A DNA stretch of 43,337 bases. Origin: Alphaproteobacteria bacterium. GTDB lineage: Bacteria; Myxococcota_A; UBA796; GCA-2862545. The notes under the pieces are model-generated. The model ran no database searches, was not told the DNA's origin, and was given only the letters and a program-made list of their open reading frames with translations. The stretch spans positions 1-43,337 of the forward strand of contig JACKEP010000035.1 of the NCBI GenBank assembly GCA_020632915.1, read 5' to 3'. Below, one piece after another: positions 34,230 through 43,024 of this stretch. Both the position numbers and the translations under genes were made by a program. Position 1 is the stretch's first letter, and every line of letters begins with the position of its first letter.

Positions 34230-35631
34230 CCTGCGCGCGCTCGTGCTGGCGCTGCCGCTGACGCTGTCGGCGTGTCTCGCCCCGAAGTACGTCCAACCCG
34301 ACAGCGGCGTGGCCGACGCGTTCCCCGGTGCCACGGAGGACGTCGACGGCGCCGTCGCCGCCGCCGACCTCGGGTGGCGCGAGGTGCTGCGCGACCCGCA
34401 CCTTCAAGCGCTGATCGACACCGCCCTGGAGAACAACCGCGATCTGCGCCTGGCGATGCTCCAGGTCGACCGCGCCAAGGCCGCCTACCGCATCACGATC
34501 GCCAACCGGATCCCGGATCTGAACCTGGAGGCTAGCGCCACCACGTCGCGCTCGGTGTTCGGGCCAGGCCTCGCGGCCGAGGGCACGGTCTACCGTGTGG
34601 GCGTGTCGATGCCGGCGTTCGAGCTCGATCTGTTCGGCAGGCTGCACCAGGAGAGCCAGGCGGCGCTGCACCGCTACCTGGCCACCGAACAGGGTGCGCG
34701 CACCGCACGCATCAGCCTGATCGGCCAGGTGGCGACCGGATGGCTCGCAGAGCGCTCCCTCGCCGAGCAGCAGGCGCTCGCCGATCGCACCCGGGCCTCC
34801 CGTGTCGACGCGCTCGACCTGGTGCGCGACCGGTTCGACGCCGGCGTCGTGTCCGAGCTCGACCTGCGGCAGGCCGAGTCCCTGGTCGCCCAGGCCGACG
34901 CGACCGTCGCGAGCCTGACGCGCGAGCACGCCCAGGCCATCGGCACGCTCACGCTGCTCGTCGGTGCGCCGATCGCTGCCGCCGTCGACGTCACGCCACT
35001 CGCCGACGTCGACCTCGCGAACCGCCTGCCGGCCGGCCTGCCGTCCGACCTGCTCCAGCGCCGCCCCGACATCCGCGCGGCCGAGGAGCGTCTGAGGGCG
35101 GCCAACGCCGACATCGGGGCGGCTCGCGCGGCGTTCTTCCCGCGCATCAGCCTCACCGGCAGCGTCGGCACCGCCAGCTCGGACCTCGGCGCCCTGTTCA
35201 CGGCGGGCACGGGCGTGTGGTCGTTCATCCCCGCCCTCGTCCAGCCGCTGTTCGGCATCGCGCGCAACATCGCCAACCTCAAGGTGTCCGAGGTCGACAA
35301 GAAGATCGCCGTCGCCACCTACGACAAGACCGTCCAGGAGGCCTTCCGCGACGTCGCGAACGCGCTGGTGGCCCGCGAGCCGCTCGACGCCCAGGTCGCC
35401 GCCCTCACCGCACTCCGCGACGCCGAGTCCGACCGCGCCGTCCTCGCGCAGCAGCGCTACGACGCGGGGGTGTCCAGCTACCTCGACGTCCTCGACGCGC
35501 AGCGGTCGCTGCTGGACGCCGAGCGCACGCTCGTGCAGGTGCGCGAGCTGAGGCTGGTCAACACCGTGACCCTGTACGAGGCGCTCGGCGGCGGCGTCGC
35601 GGAGCACACCGCGGTCGCGGCCGCCCCGTAG
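34222..35631 (+). CDS. RND outer-membrane factor lipoprotein (NodT/OprM family)
   Basis: The 469-residue channel protein has a lipoprotein signal ending LTLSAC (Cys18) and then the OprM-type start LAPKYVQPD. The two-half helix/strand pattern is intact, with family text RAKAAYRITIANRIPDLNLE, GLPSDLLQRRPDIRAAEERL and RYDAGVSSYLDVLDAQRSLL. It completes the tripartite pump with the two preceding genes; all three appear to be one transcript under the TetR operator. The stop lies 1 bp before the end of the convergent membrane-protein gene, so the two transcripts collide without a spacer. Confidence 0.95.
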   Translation: MRDLRALVLALPLTLSACLAPKYVQPDSGVADAFPGATEDVDGAVAAADLGWREVLRDPHLQALIDTALENNRDLRLAMLQVDRAKAAYRITIANRIPDLNLEASATTSRSVFGPGLAAEGTVYRVGVSMPAFELDLFGRLHQESQAALHRYLATEQGARTARISLIGQVATGWLAERSLAEQQALADRTRASRVDALDLVRDRFDAGVVSELDLRQAESLVAQADATVASLTREHAQAIGTLTLLVGAPIAAAVDVTPLADVDLANRLPAGLPSDLLQRRPDIRAAEERLRAANADIGAARAAFFPRISLTGSVGTASSDLGALFTAGTGVWSFIPALVQPLFGIARNIANLKVSEVDKKIAVATYDKTVQEAFRDVANALVAREPLDAQVAALTALRDAESDRAVLAQQRYDAGVSSYLDVLDAQRSLLDAERTLVQVRELRLVNTVTLYEALGGGVAEHTAVAAAP

Positions 35632-35632
35632 G

Positions 35633-37213
35633 TCACCGCAGGCGCCAGGCGCCCAGCGTCATCGGGCGGACGTGCCGCGGGTGGTGGGTGTTGAGCTCAG
35701 GCACGTCGACGGTGCGCTCGAGCACGGGCGTCCCGGTGGTCCATCGGGCACACCCCGGGTCCGCGCCCTCGGCGGAGATGGCGCAGTCCAGCGTGGCCAC
35801 GAACAGCACGCAGTCCGGCGTCACCGGACTGTCGGGCACCAGCGCGGCCGGCGACGCCGTCGCCAGGAGGCCGTCGTCGACGGGGCGTAGGACGGGCACC
35901 GGCATCGCCGGACCGAACAGCACGGTGCGGAACGTCAGCGCGTCGGTCCAATGTCCGCCGTGGGCGACCACGCGCGTGGCCATCACGCAGGTGGGAAAGC
36001 GCGCCTCCACCTCGGCGAGGAAGCGCGCCCCCGCGGTCTGCGTGTCGTTCGGTGGCTGCCACGGCGGCACCGCGAGCTCGGCCGGCGCGCCCAGGCGCGG
36101 GAGCAGCGCCGTCACCGCGACCCCGAGCGCCACCGCGCGCCGCGCCCGGGTCGGCAGCCCCGCGGCCCCCACCACGGCCAGCACGGCGAAGGCGCCGAGG
36201 AGCGGCGCGAGGTAGCGCAGCGTCTCGAACGGTGCGGCCCCCAGGTGCGACACGTCCGCGATCACGTGCGCGAGGCCGACCACAGCGGTGACCCCCACCC
36301 ATCCGGCGGCTCCCTGCCGCAGCCCCCGCGCCAGCCCCGCGAGCACGAGGACGGCCAGGCCGAGCGGCAGGAAGGCCAGCAGATCGAGCGGCAGCCGGAG
36401 CCCCTGCAACCCGTCCCAGGACAGCACCGGCGGGAGCTGTCCGACCGAGGCAGGCGGCGCGTCGAGCCAGACGTACGCATGCTCGATCCCCGCGACGGCG
36501 ACGGTCTGCGCGCACCACGCGGCGAGCGCGAGCACCGCCCACCGCTGGCGCGCGACCCACGCGTCCACGCGGTCCACCATCCCCGGATCGACTGCGCTGG
36601 CGATCGCGACGGCGGCGAGCGGCACCCCGAGCCCGGCGAACTCGAAGCGGACCTGCGCCAGCGTCGACGCCACCAGCGCCGTCACCATGGCACCGACGGC
36701 GCGGACGCTGCGGTTCCGGTCCCTGGACGCGACGACGCCGTGGAACCCCACGAGCGACAGCAGCACCGCCGTGCCCGCGGGCCCCTCCGACAAGGCCGCG
36801 GCCCGCGCCCACGGGCTGCACGCCACCGCCAGCACCACGGCCGCGGTCAGCGCGCGCCCCACCCCCACACGTGCCGTCACGGTCAGCGCCCCCAGGGCGA
36901 CGACGCACAGCACCAGGTTCAGCCACACCACCACCCGCCAGGTGACGAAGCCCGGCGGCAGCGTGCTCGGATCGGGGGCGAGCGGCAGCGCGGGCGGCAG
37001 CTGCAGCGCGACGTGCACGTAGTCCTCAGTGCCCTCGCGGGTCATCCACAGCGCGTCGAGCGGCAGCGCCGTCGGCCCGGCGACGACGAGCGCCGCGACG
37101 CCCACGAGCACCGCCAGCCCCACGGCCGCCGTCGGCCGACGCAGGGCCGGACGATGCGCCAGCAACGTCACGACGAGGACCACCCACGTGGCCAGGGTGA
37201 GGAGGCCGGTCAC
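35633..37213 (-). CDS. Polytopic membrane protein, possibly GT-C-like, function unknown
   Basis: The 526-residue protein has roughly ten hydrophobic helices over the first 400 residues and a soluble C-terminal domain (about 405-526) with several Cys (FPTCVMATRVV, TPDCVLFVATLDCAIS). The polytopic-plus-periplasmic-tail layout resembles GT-C glycosyltransferases such as mannosyltransferases, but the first loop shows no clear DE/DD catalytic motif (only REGTEDYVHV near 75), so enzyme activity is not claimed. GTG 37213 starts the first helix; a later start is possible. It is convergent with the RND operon and divergent from the cytochrome cluster. Confidence 0.75.
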   Translation of the reverse strand: MTGLLTLATWVVLVVTLLAHRPALRRPTAAVGLAVLVGVAALVVAGPTALPLDALWMTREGTEDYVHVALQLPPALPLAPDPSTLPPGFVTWRVVVWLNLVLCVVALGALTVTARVGVGRALTAAVVLAVACSPWARAAALSEGPAGTAVLLSLVGFHGVVASRDRNRSVRAVGAMVTALVASTLAQVRFEFAGLGVPLAAVAIASAVDPGMVDRVDAWVARQRWAVLALAAWCAQTVAVAGIEHAYVWLDAPPASVGQLPPVLSWDGLQGLRLPLDLLAFLPLGLAVLVLAGLARGLRQGAAGWVGVTAVVGLAHVIADVSHLGAAPFETLRYLAPLLGAFAVLAVVGAAGLPTRARRAVALGVAVTALLPRLGAPAELAVPPWQPPNDTQTAGARFLAEVEARFPTCVMATRVVAHGGHWTDALTFRTVLFGPAMPVPVLRPVDDGLLATASPAALVPDSPVTPDCVLFVATLDCAISAEGADPGCARWTTGTPVLERTVDVPELNTHHPRHVRPMTLGAWRLR

Positions 37214-37515
37214 GGGGGTCCCCCGGTCGACCTGCGTCGCCCCGTTCCCACCACGCCACCTCCTGCCTGTGCGATCCGTGGAGGGTGGCACGCACACCCC
37301 CGCCGGGCAAGCGCGGCGTGGCACGGGCGTCGGGAGCGCGCGGTTGACGACGCAGGCGTCGCGGACGGGATCGTCGGTCGACCCCGTCCGGTGCGCGCAG
37401 GAACGAACACGGTTTTCAGTGTACGGTTTCTTCGGGTTTCCACGTGCGCCGGCTACCGTGAGAATCCGAAGGGCTCTACCGTGGAGGGGCGTGTCGACGC
37501 CCCACGGAGCCCCGA
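37214..37515. other. 302-bp divergent intergenic region before the cytochrome cluster
   Basis: No gene is supported. It holds the promoter of the polytopic protein (minus) and of the 35-haem cytochrome (plus). An AT-richer stretch at about 37405-37450, unusual for this window, is the likely promoter area for the cytochromes, but no convincing -35/-10 pair can be named. A bulged hairpin overlaps the plus-strand ribosome site at its right end. Confidence 0.6.
37479..37507 (+). promoter_or_regulatory. Hairpin masking the ribosome site of the 35-haem gene
   Basis: The left arm 37479-37492 and right arm 37497-37507 pair as an 11-bp stem with a 3-nt bulge and a GTCG loop; the inner GGGGCGT/ACGCCCC part is perfect. 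The right arm covers the first two bases of the GGAG ribosome site (37506-37509), 6 bp before the ATG. Translation control is inferred. Confidence 0.5.
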
Positions 37516-40500
37516 ATGCCCCGCCGCGCCGCCCCATCCCCTGCGCACCTCGGCACCCGAACGGGTCGGGTCGTCGGGTGGGCGTGGATCGTCGCGCTGG
37601 CAGCGTGCCAGCCCCTCGGCGACGACCGTCCGCCGATCTCGGCCGACCACATGCTCTGCACCCACGTCGACGTGCCCTGCAGCAGCTGTCATCCGGCCGA
37701 CGCGCCGCCCGGCCCGCTCGACCCGACCTGCGTGAGCTGCCACGACACCACCCGGCCGCTGACGCACCCGGACAGCGCCGAGGCCTGCGCCACCTGTCAC
37801 ACCGGCTGCGGCTGGGAAGGCGCGGCGGGCGTCCACCCCGAGGGCTTCGACGCCGCAGCAGCACACGGCGTCGCCGCGAACCTCCAGGCCGATCCCACCG
37901 GCGACTGCGCCGCCTGTCACGGCGCCGACCTCGCCGGGGGCACGTCGCCCGACGGGTGGCAGGCGCCCGGCTGCGACAGCTGCCACGCCGACAACGGCCA
38001 CGCCGACTGGCGCACCGACTGCACCTTCTGCCACGGCGGCGAGGGCGGCGACGTCCTCGGCGCCCCGCCCCAGGACCTCGACAACACCACGGATCCCGCA
38101 TCCGTCAGCTTCCAGGCGCACGCCACCCACGTCGCCGTGGGCGACCACCCGACGTGGACCTGCGACACCTGCCACCCCGTCGTGACGGACCTGCTCGACC
38201 CCGGGCACGTGCGGGACGACACCCCCGGTGCCGCGGAGGTCGACTTCACGGCAGGCACCAGCCCCAACGCCCGCTGGGACGGCACCAGCTGTTCCGACTC
38301 CTGGTGCCACGGCAACGGGCAGATCGATGGCGCCGTGCTCGACGGCCTCACGCCCCTGTCCTGCGACGGCTGCCACGGCACGACGCAGACCCGCTGGGCC
38401 GACCTCTCGCCCGTCCACAGCGACCACCTGCTGGGCGATCCGACGATCTCCTGCACCTCCTGCCACGCCCACGTCGTCGACGCGCTCGGTGACGTCGTCG
38501 GCCCCGATCTGCACGTCGACGGCGCGCTGGAGGTCGCCTTCGCCGAGCCCGGCATGACGCCCGGCGCCACGCCCCTGTCCTGCGACGGCACCTGCCACGG
38601 CGTGGTCCACACCGGCGGCGGCGTCGGCCATCCCCCCGGCTACGACGCACCCGACGTCCACGGCCTCGACAGCAACCTCCAGGTCTCCGACTGCACCACC
38701 TGCCACGGCGCCGATCTCACCGGTGGCGCCTTCGCCCCCGGCTGCGACACCTGCCACGCCCAGAACGGCCACCCCGACTGGCGCACCGACTGCACCTTCT
38801 GCCACGGCGGTGAGGGCGGCGACCTCCTCGGCGCCCCGCCCGAAGACATCGACAACAACACCAACCCGGCCACGATCACCTTCCAGGCCCACCAGACGCA
38901 CGTCGCCGTCGGCGACCACCCGACGTGGACCTGCGACACCTGCCACCCCGTCGTCACCGACCTGCTCGACCCCGGGCACCTCCGCGATGCCACCCATGGT
39001 CACGCCGAGGTCGACTTCACGGCAGGCACCAGCCCCAACGCCCGCTGGGACGGGACGTCGTGCTCCGACTCCTGGTGCCACGGCAATGGGCAGGTCGACG
39101 GCGCCGTGCTCGACGGCCTCACGCCCCTGTCGTGCGACGGCTGCCACGGCACGACGCAGACCCGCTGGGCCGACCTCTCGCCCGTCCACAGCGACCACCT
39201 GCTGGGTGATCCGACGATCTCCTGCACCTCCTGCCACGCCGACGTCGTCGATGCGCTCGGTGACGTCGTCGGCCCCGATCTCCACGTGGACGGCACGCTG
39301 GAGGTCGCGTTCGCCGACCCCGGCATGACGCCCGGCACCACGCCCCTGTCCTGCGACGGCACCTGCCACGGCGTGGTCCACACCGGAGGCGTGGTCGGCC
39401 ACCCGCCCGGCTACGACGCTCCCGACGTCCACGGCCTCGACAGCAACCTCCAGGTCTCCGACTGCACCACCTGCCACGGCGCCGATCTGACCGGTGGCGC
39501 CTTCGCCCCCGGCTGCGACACCTGCCACGCCCAGAACGGTCACCCCGACTGGCGCACCGACTGCACCTTCTGCCACGGCGGCGACAACGGCGACGTCCTC
39601 GGCGCACCCCCCGAGGACATCGACAACAACACCAACCCGGCGACGATCACCTTCCAGGCCCACCAGACCCATGTGGCCGTCGGCGACCACCCGACGTGGA
39701 CCTGCGACACCTGCCACCCCGTCGTCGCCGACCTGCTCGCCCCCGGGCACCTCCGCGACAGCACGCCCGGGACTGCCGAGCTCGACTTCACGGCGGGCAC
39801 CAGCCCCACGGCTCGCTGGAACGGCACCAGCTGCTCGGACGCGTGGTGCCACGGCAACGGCGTCACCCCAGGCGCCGTCGCGGACGGCCTCACGCCGCTG
39901 ACGTGCAACGGCTGCCACGGCACGACCCCTGCACGGTGGCCCACCATGAGCGCCATCCACGACGACCACCTCGCCGCGGATCCCACGATCTCGTGCGCGT
40001 CGTGCCACGCCGACGTGGTCGATGCCGCCGGCGTCGTCGTCGGTCCCGACCTGCACGTCGACGGGGCCCTGGAGGTCGCGTTCGCCCAGCCCGGCATGAC
40101 CCCGGGCCCGACACCGCTGACGTGCAGCGGCACCTGCCATGGCGTCGACCACGTCGACGGCGTCGTCGGCCACCCCCCAGGCTACGACGCCCCCGACGTG
40201 CACGGCCTCGACGCCAACCTGCAGCGCACGGACTGCCGCACCTGCCACGGCGCCGACCTGACCGGCGGTCCCCACGCGCCCGGCTGCGACAGCTGCCACA
40301 GCCTCAACGGCCACCCCGACTGGCGGACCGACTGCACCTTCTGCCACGGCGGCTCGGGCGGCGACACCACCGGTGCGCCACCGCAGGACATCGACAACAC
40401 CGTCACCACCCAGCTGCTGGCGTTCATGGCCCACCGGATCCACCTCGATCCCACCCGCCACGCGACCTACACCTGCGGCACCTGCCACGGCGTCGCCACC

Positions 40501-40962
40501 GACCTGTACACCCAGGCCCCGGCGGACCCCGGCCACATCTTCGACGGCACGCCCGGCCGCTCCGAGGTCGCGTTCACCGGCATCGCCACCGGCGGCGCCT
40601 GGGTGGCCGGCACCTCGACGTGCACCAACCAGTACTGCCACGGCAACGGCCAGAACACCGTGTCCATCGCGGACGGTACGACGAGCCTGTCCTGCCACAA
40701 CAGCTGCCACGCCGACCGCACCAGCACCTCCGACGCCTGGCAGCGCATGTCGGGCAACCACAAGCACCACCTCGAGCAGGGCTACGCCTGCGCCGAGTGC
40801 CACGCCGACGTGACCGACAGCAGCCAGACGATCATCGGCCCGGCGCTGCACGTGGACGGCGACCCCGACATCGCCTTCCTGAACACGAACGTCACCCTCA
40901 ACGCCAACGGCACCTGCAGCGGGACGTGCCACGGAGAGCGCCACCAGAATGAGCGCTGGTGA
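37516..40962 (+). CDS. Giant multihaem c-type cytochrome lipoprotein, 35 haem motifs
   Basis: The 1148-residue protein has a signal ending ALAAC (lipid Cys31), so it is probably outer-membrane anchored. I count 35 C-x(n)-C-H motifs: 26 CX2CH, 5 CX3CH (CDGTCH type) and 4 CX4CH (CSDSWCH type). After three N-terminal motifs come four modules of eight motifs in the same order, starting at the codons at 37906, 38692, 39463 and 40234; the period is 786, then 771 and 771 bp. CX4CH followed by GNG and CX2CH is the arrangement of the Geobacter GSu_C4xC__C2xCH family. CX3CH and CX4CH may bind haem or only resemble sites. Expected role is electron transfer at or beyond the outer membrane. The end overlaps the next cytochrome by 14 bp. 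Confidence 0.95.
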   Translation: MPRRAAPSPAHLGTRTGRVVGWAWIVALAACQPLGDDRPPISADHMLCTHVDVPCSSCHPADAPPGPLDPTCVSCHDTTRPLTHPDSAEACATCHTGCGWEGAAGVHPEGFDAAAAHGVAANLQADPTGDCAACHGADLAGGTSPDGWQAPGCDSCHADNGHADWRTDCTFCHGGEGGDVLGAPPQDLDNTTDPASVSFQAHATHVAVGDHPTWTCDTCHPVVTDLLDPGHVRDDTPGAAEVDFTAGTSPNARWDGTSCSDSWCHGNGQIDGAVLDGLTPLSCDGCHGTTQTRWADLSPVHSDHLLGDPTISCTSCHAHVVDALGDVVGPDLHVDGALEVAFAEPGMTPGATPLSCDGTCHGVVHTGGGVGHPPGYDAPDVHGLDSNLQVSDCTTCHGADLTGGAFAPGCDTCHAQNGHPDWRTDCTFCHGGEGGDLLGAPPEDIDNNTNPATITFQAHQTHVAVGDHPTWTCDTCHPVVTDLLDPGHLRDATHGHAEVDFTAGTSPNARWDGTSCSDSWCHGNGQVDGAVLDGLTPLSCDGCHGTTQTRWADLSPVHSDHLLGDPTISCTSCHADVVDALGDVVGPDLHVDGTLEVAFADPGMTPGTTPLSCDGTCHGVVHTGGVVGHPPGYDAPDVHGLDSNLQVSDCTTCHGADLTGGAFAPGCDTCHAQNGHPDWRTDCTFCHGGDNGDVLGAPPEDIDNNTNPATITFQAHQTHVAVGDHPTWTCDTCHPVVADLLAPGHLRDSTPGTAELDFTAGTSPTARWNGTSCSDAWCHGNGVTPGAVADGLTPLTCNGCHGTTPARWPTMSAIHDDHLAADPTISCASCHADVVDAAGVVVGPDLHVDGALEVAFAQPGMTPGPTPLTCSGTCHGVDHVDGVVGHPPGYDAPDVHGLDANLQRTDCRTCHGADLTGGPHAPGCDSCHSLNGHPDWRTDCTFCHGGSGGDTTGAPPQDIDNTVTTQLLAFMAHRIHLDPTRHATYTCGTCHGVATDLYTQAPADPGHIFDGTPGRSEVAFTGIATGGAWVAGTSTCTNQYCHGNGQNTVSIADGTTSLSCHNSCHADRTSTSDAWQRMSGNHKHHLEQGYACAECHADVTDSSQTIIGPALHVDGDPDIAFLNTNVTLNANGTCSGTCHGERHQNERW
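37906..40233 (+). repeat. Three near-identical eight-haem coding modules (direct repeats)
   Basis: Modules at 37906-38691, 38692-39462 and 39463-40233 are tandem direct repeats, and a fourth more divergent one runs from 40234 to 40962. Long blocks agree even at third codon positions, for example 38341-38520 against 39112-39291, and 38641-38990 against 39412-39761. Module one carries a 15-bp (five-codon) insertion after its first motif. The pattern indicates recent duplication or gene conversion. Confidence 0.9.
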
Positions 40963-43024
40963 CCGTCGGACGTCCGCGAGGCGCCCCTGGACCCGGGCCA
41001 GCCGCACGCTGGCGTGGACCTGGTGGGCCGTGTCGCTGCTCGTGGCCGCGGTGGCGTGGGCCCAGTCGATGGGCGGCTTCCTCAGCCCCGGCGAGCTCGC
41101 CGCCCCCCACGCCGACCTGTCCGGCGTCACCGACTGCCTCGCGTGCCACGAGGTCGGCGCGGGGGTGTCCGCGACCCGGTGCATGACGTGTCACGACACG
41201 GTGCGGGACCAGGTCACCCGGCACACGGGCTTCCACGCCGACAAGGGCACCACCTGCGAGCGCTGCCACCCCGATCATCGCGGGTCGGACTTCCACCTCG
41301 TCCAGATGGACACCACGTCCTTCGACCACACCCCCACCGGGTTCGCCCTGAAGGGCGCGCACGCCCGCGCCGCCTGCGAGGACTGCCACACGACCCCCGG
41401 CACCTGGACCGGCCTGTCGACGGGGTGTGTGGACTGCCACGGCGACGACGATCCCCACGGACGCGCCGCCGGCCACGCCCGGCTCGAGGACTGCGCGAGC
41501 TGCCACGACACCCGCCGTTGGTCGGCCGTCGACCTGACCGCCGTGCGCTTCGACCACACCGACCCCAAGCAGGTCGACTTCACGCTGCACGGCCAGCACA
41601 CCGACGTCGCCTGCACGGCCTGCCACGACGCCTGGCACTTCGCGCCCGTGGCCGCCGAGGCCTGCGTCGACTGCCACGACGACCTGCACCACGGACAGTT
41701 CGCCCCCCGCACCTGCGACACCTGCCACACCGTCGACGTGCCCGACTTTTCGCTGCGCGGCTTCGACCACACCACCACGGACTGGCCGCTGACCCGCGGC
41801 CACAAGGGCGTCGCGTGCGAGGCCTGCCACGGCGACGGCGCGAAGGGCCGCTACGTCGACCTGCCCCACGACCGCTGCAGCACCTGCCACGCCGACCCCC
41901 ACGGCGGCCAGTTCTCGCCGCGGGACTGCGTGGCGTGCCACGACCCCGACCAGACCTCGTTCGCGCTCAGCAGCTTCGACCACGACCGCACCGACTTCCC
42001 CTTGCACGGCGCCCACGCCGACGTGGCCTGCGAGACCTGCCACGGCCCCGGCACGGCCGCGACCTTCTCCGACCTGCCGTTCGACGACTGCACCAGCTGC
42101 CACGACGACCCGCACGCCGCGCGCTTCGCGCCTGACCGCTGCGACAGCTGCCACACCGACGGGTCGTGGCAGGTGACGACCTTCGACCACGGCCGCACCG
42201 ACTTCCCGCTGACCGGCGCCCACACCGAGGTCGCCTGCGAGACCTGCCACGGCCCCGAGGAGGCCCACGCGCTCGCCGGGCTGCCCCATGCCGCCTGCAC
42301 CGACTGCCACGCCGACGACGACCCCCACGGCGGTACCCCGACCACCGCCAGCTGCACGGTGTGCCACGTCACCGCCGCGTGGGCGCAGGTCGACGTCCCC
42401 CACGAGACGCTGACCGGGTTCGCCCTGGCCGGGCGCCACGCGCCGCTGGCGTGCACCGCGTGCCACGACGACCCGGGCTTCGTCGGCGCCGACCCCGCCT
42501 GTGCGAGCTGCCACGAGCCCGACCGACCCCGCGACCACTTCGAGGGCGACTGCGGGGGCTGCCACCTCGTCGACGGCTGGGCCGCCGCGAGCCTGGGCGG
42601 CACCGACCACGCCAGCACGGGCTTCCCCCTGCACGGGGCCCACACCACGCTGCCCTGCGACGCCTGTCACACCGGCGCCCCGTCGCTCGGCCCGTTCTGC
42701 ACGGACTGCCACGCCGACGACGACCCCCACCGCAACCTGCTCGGCAACGCCTGCGAGACGTGCCACGGCCCGCTGGACTGGTCGTTCGTCCGCTTCGCCC
42801 ACGCGACCACGGGCTGGCCCCTGCGTGGCGCCCACGCGGTCGCCGCCTGCGTCGACTGCCACCCCACCGGCTACGTCGGGACCCCGACCGCGTGTCGGCG
42901 CTGCCACGAGGCCGACCGCCCGCACGACGCGCTGCACGCCGACCCCGTCACCGCCACTTGCGACGTGTGCCACCGCCCCTACGCGTGGGAGCCGACCCGG
43001 TGGCCGGGCGGAGGCGACCGGTGA
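40949..43024 (+). CDS. Multihaem c-type cytochrome, 27 CXXCH motifs
   Basis: A 691-residue protein with a basic N-terminus and a hydrophobic signal segment (LAWTWWAVSLLVAAVAWA, cleavage near Ala38), so it is periplasmic or secreted rather than a lipoprotein. All 27 motifs are standard CX2CH. From about residue 110 a unit FDHxxTDFPLxGAHxxVxCExCHG recurs, with extra His as likely second haem ligands, as in cytochrome-c3-like multihaem proteins. Modules are diverged, unlike those of the preceding gene. Its ATG lies within the end of the 35-haem gene (14-bp overlap) and its stop overlaps the next GTG, so the three genes are one translational unit. A role as periplasmic partner relaying electrons to the surface cytochrome is inferred. 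Confidence 0.95.
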   Translation: MSAGDRRTSARRPWTRASRTLAWTWWAVSLLVAAVAWAQSMGGFLSPGELAAPHADLSGVTDCLACHEVGAGVSATRCMTCHDTVRDQVTRHTGFHADKGTTCERCHPDHRGSDFHLVQMDTTSFDHTPTGFALKGAHARAACEDCHTTPGTWTGLSTGCVDCHGDDDPHGRAAGHARLEDCASCHDTRRWSAVDLTAVRFDHTDPKQVDFTLHGQHTDVACTACHDAWHFAPVAAEACVDCHDDLHHGQFAPRTCDTCHTVDVPDFSLRGFDHTTTDWPLTRGHKGVACEACHGDGAKGRYVDLPHDRCSTCHADPHGGQFSPRDCVACHDPDQTSFALSSFDHDRTDFPLHGAHADVACETCHGPGTAATFSDLPFDDCTSCHDDPHAARFAPDRCDSCHTDGSWQVTTFDHGRTDFPLTGAHTEVACETCHGPEEAHALAGLPHAACTDCHADDDPHGGTPTTASCTVCHVTAAWAQVDVPHETLTGFALAGRHAPLACTACHDDPGFVGADPACASCHEPDRPRDHFEGDCGGCHLVDGWAAASLGGTDHASTGFPLHGAHTTLPCDACHTGAPSLGPFCTDCHADDDPHRNLLGNACETCHGPLDWSFVRFAHATTGWPLRGAHAVAACVDCHPTGYVGTPTACRRCHEADRPHDALHADPVTATCDVCHRPYAWEPTRWPGGGDR

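Noticed and set aside
29859..34334. A 1491-codon open frame on the minus strand
   Set aside because: It is antisense to the RND adaptor and pump, whose motifs are unambiguous, and has the low-complexity composition of a shadow frame.
37344..37349. TTGACG as a -35 box for the cytochrome cluster
   Set aside because: No plausible -10 lies about 17 bp downstream (the sequence there is GC-rich), and it is 170 bp from the start codon.
37906..40962. Treating the near-identical cytochrome modules as an assembly artefact only
   Set aside because: The modules differ at scattered positions, one has a five-codon insertion, the fourth is clearly diverged, and the frame is intact throughout. Copy number still deserves long-read confirmation.
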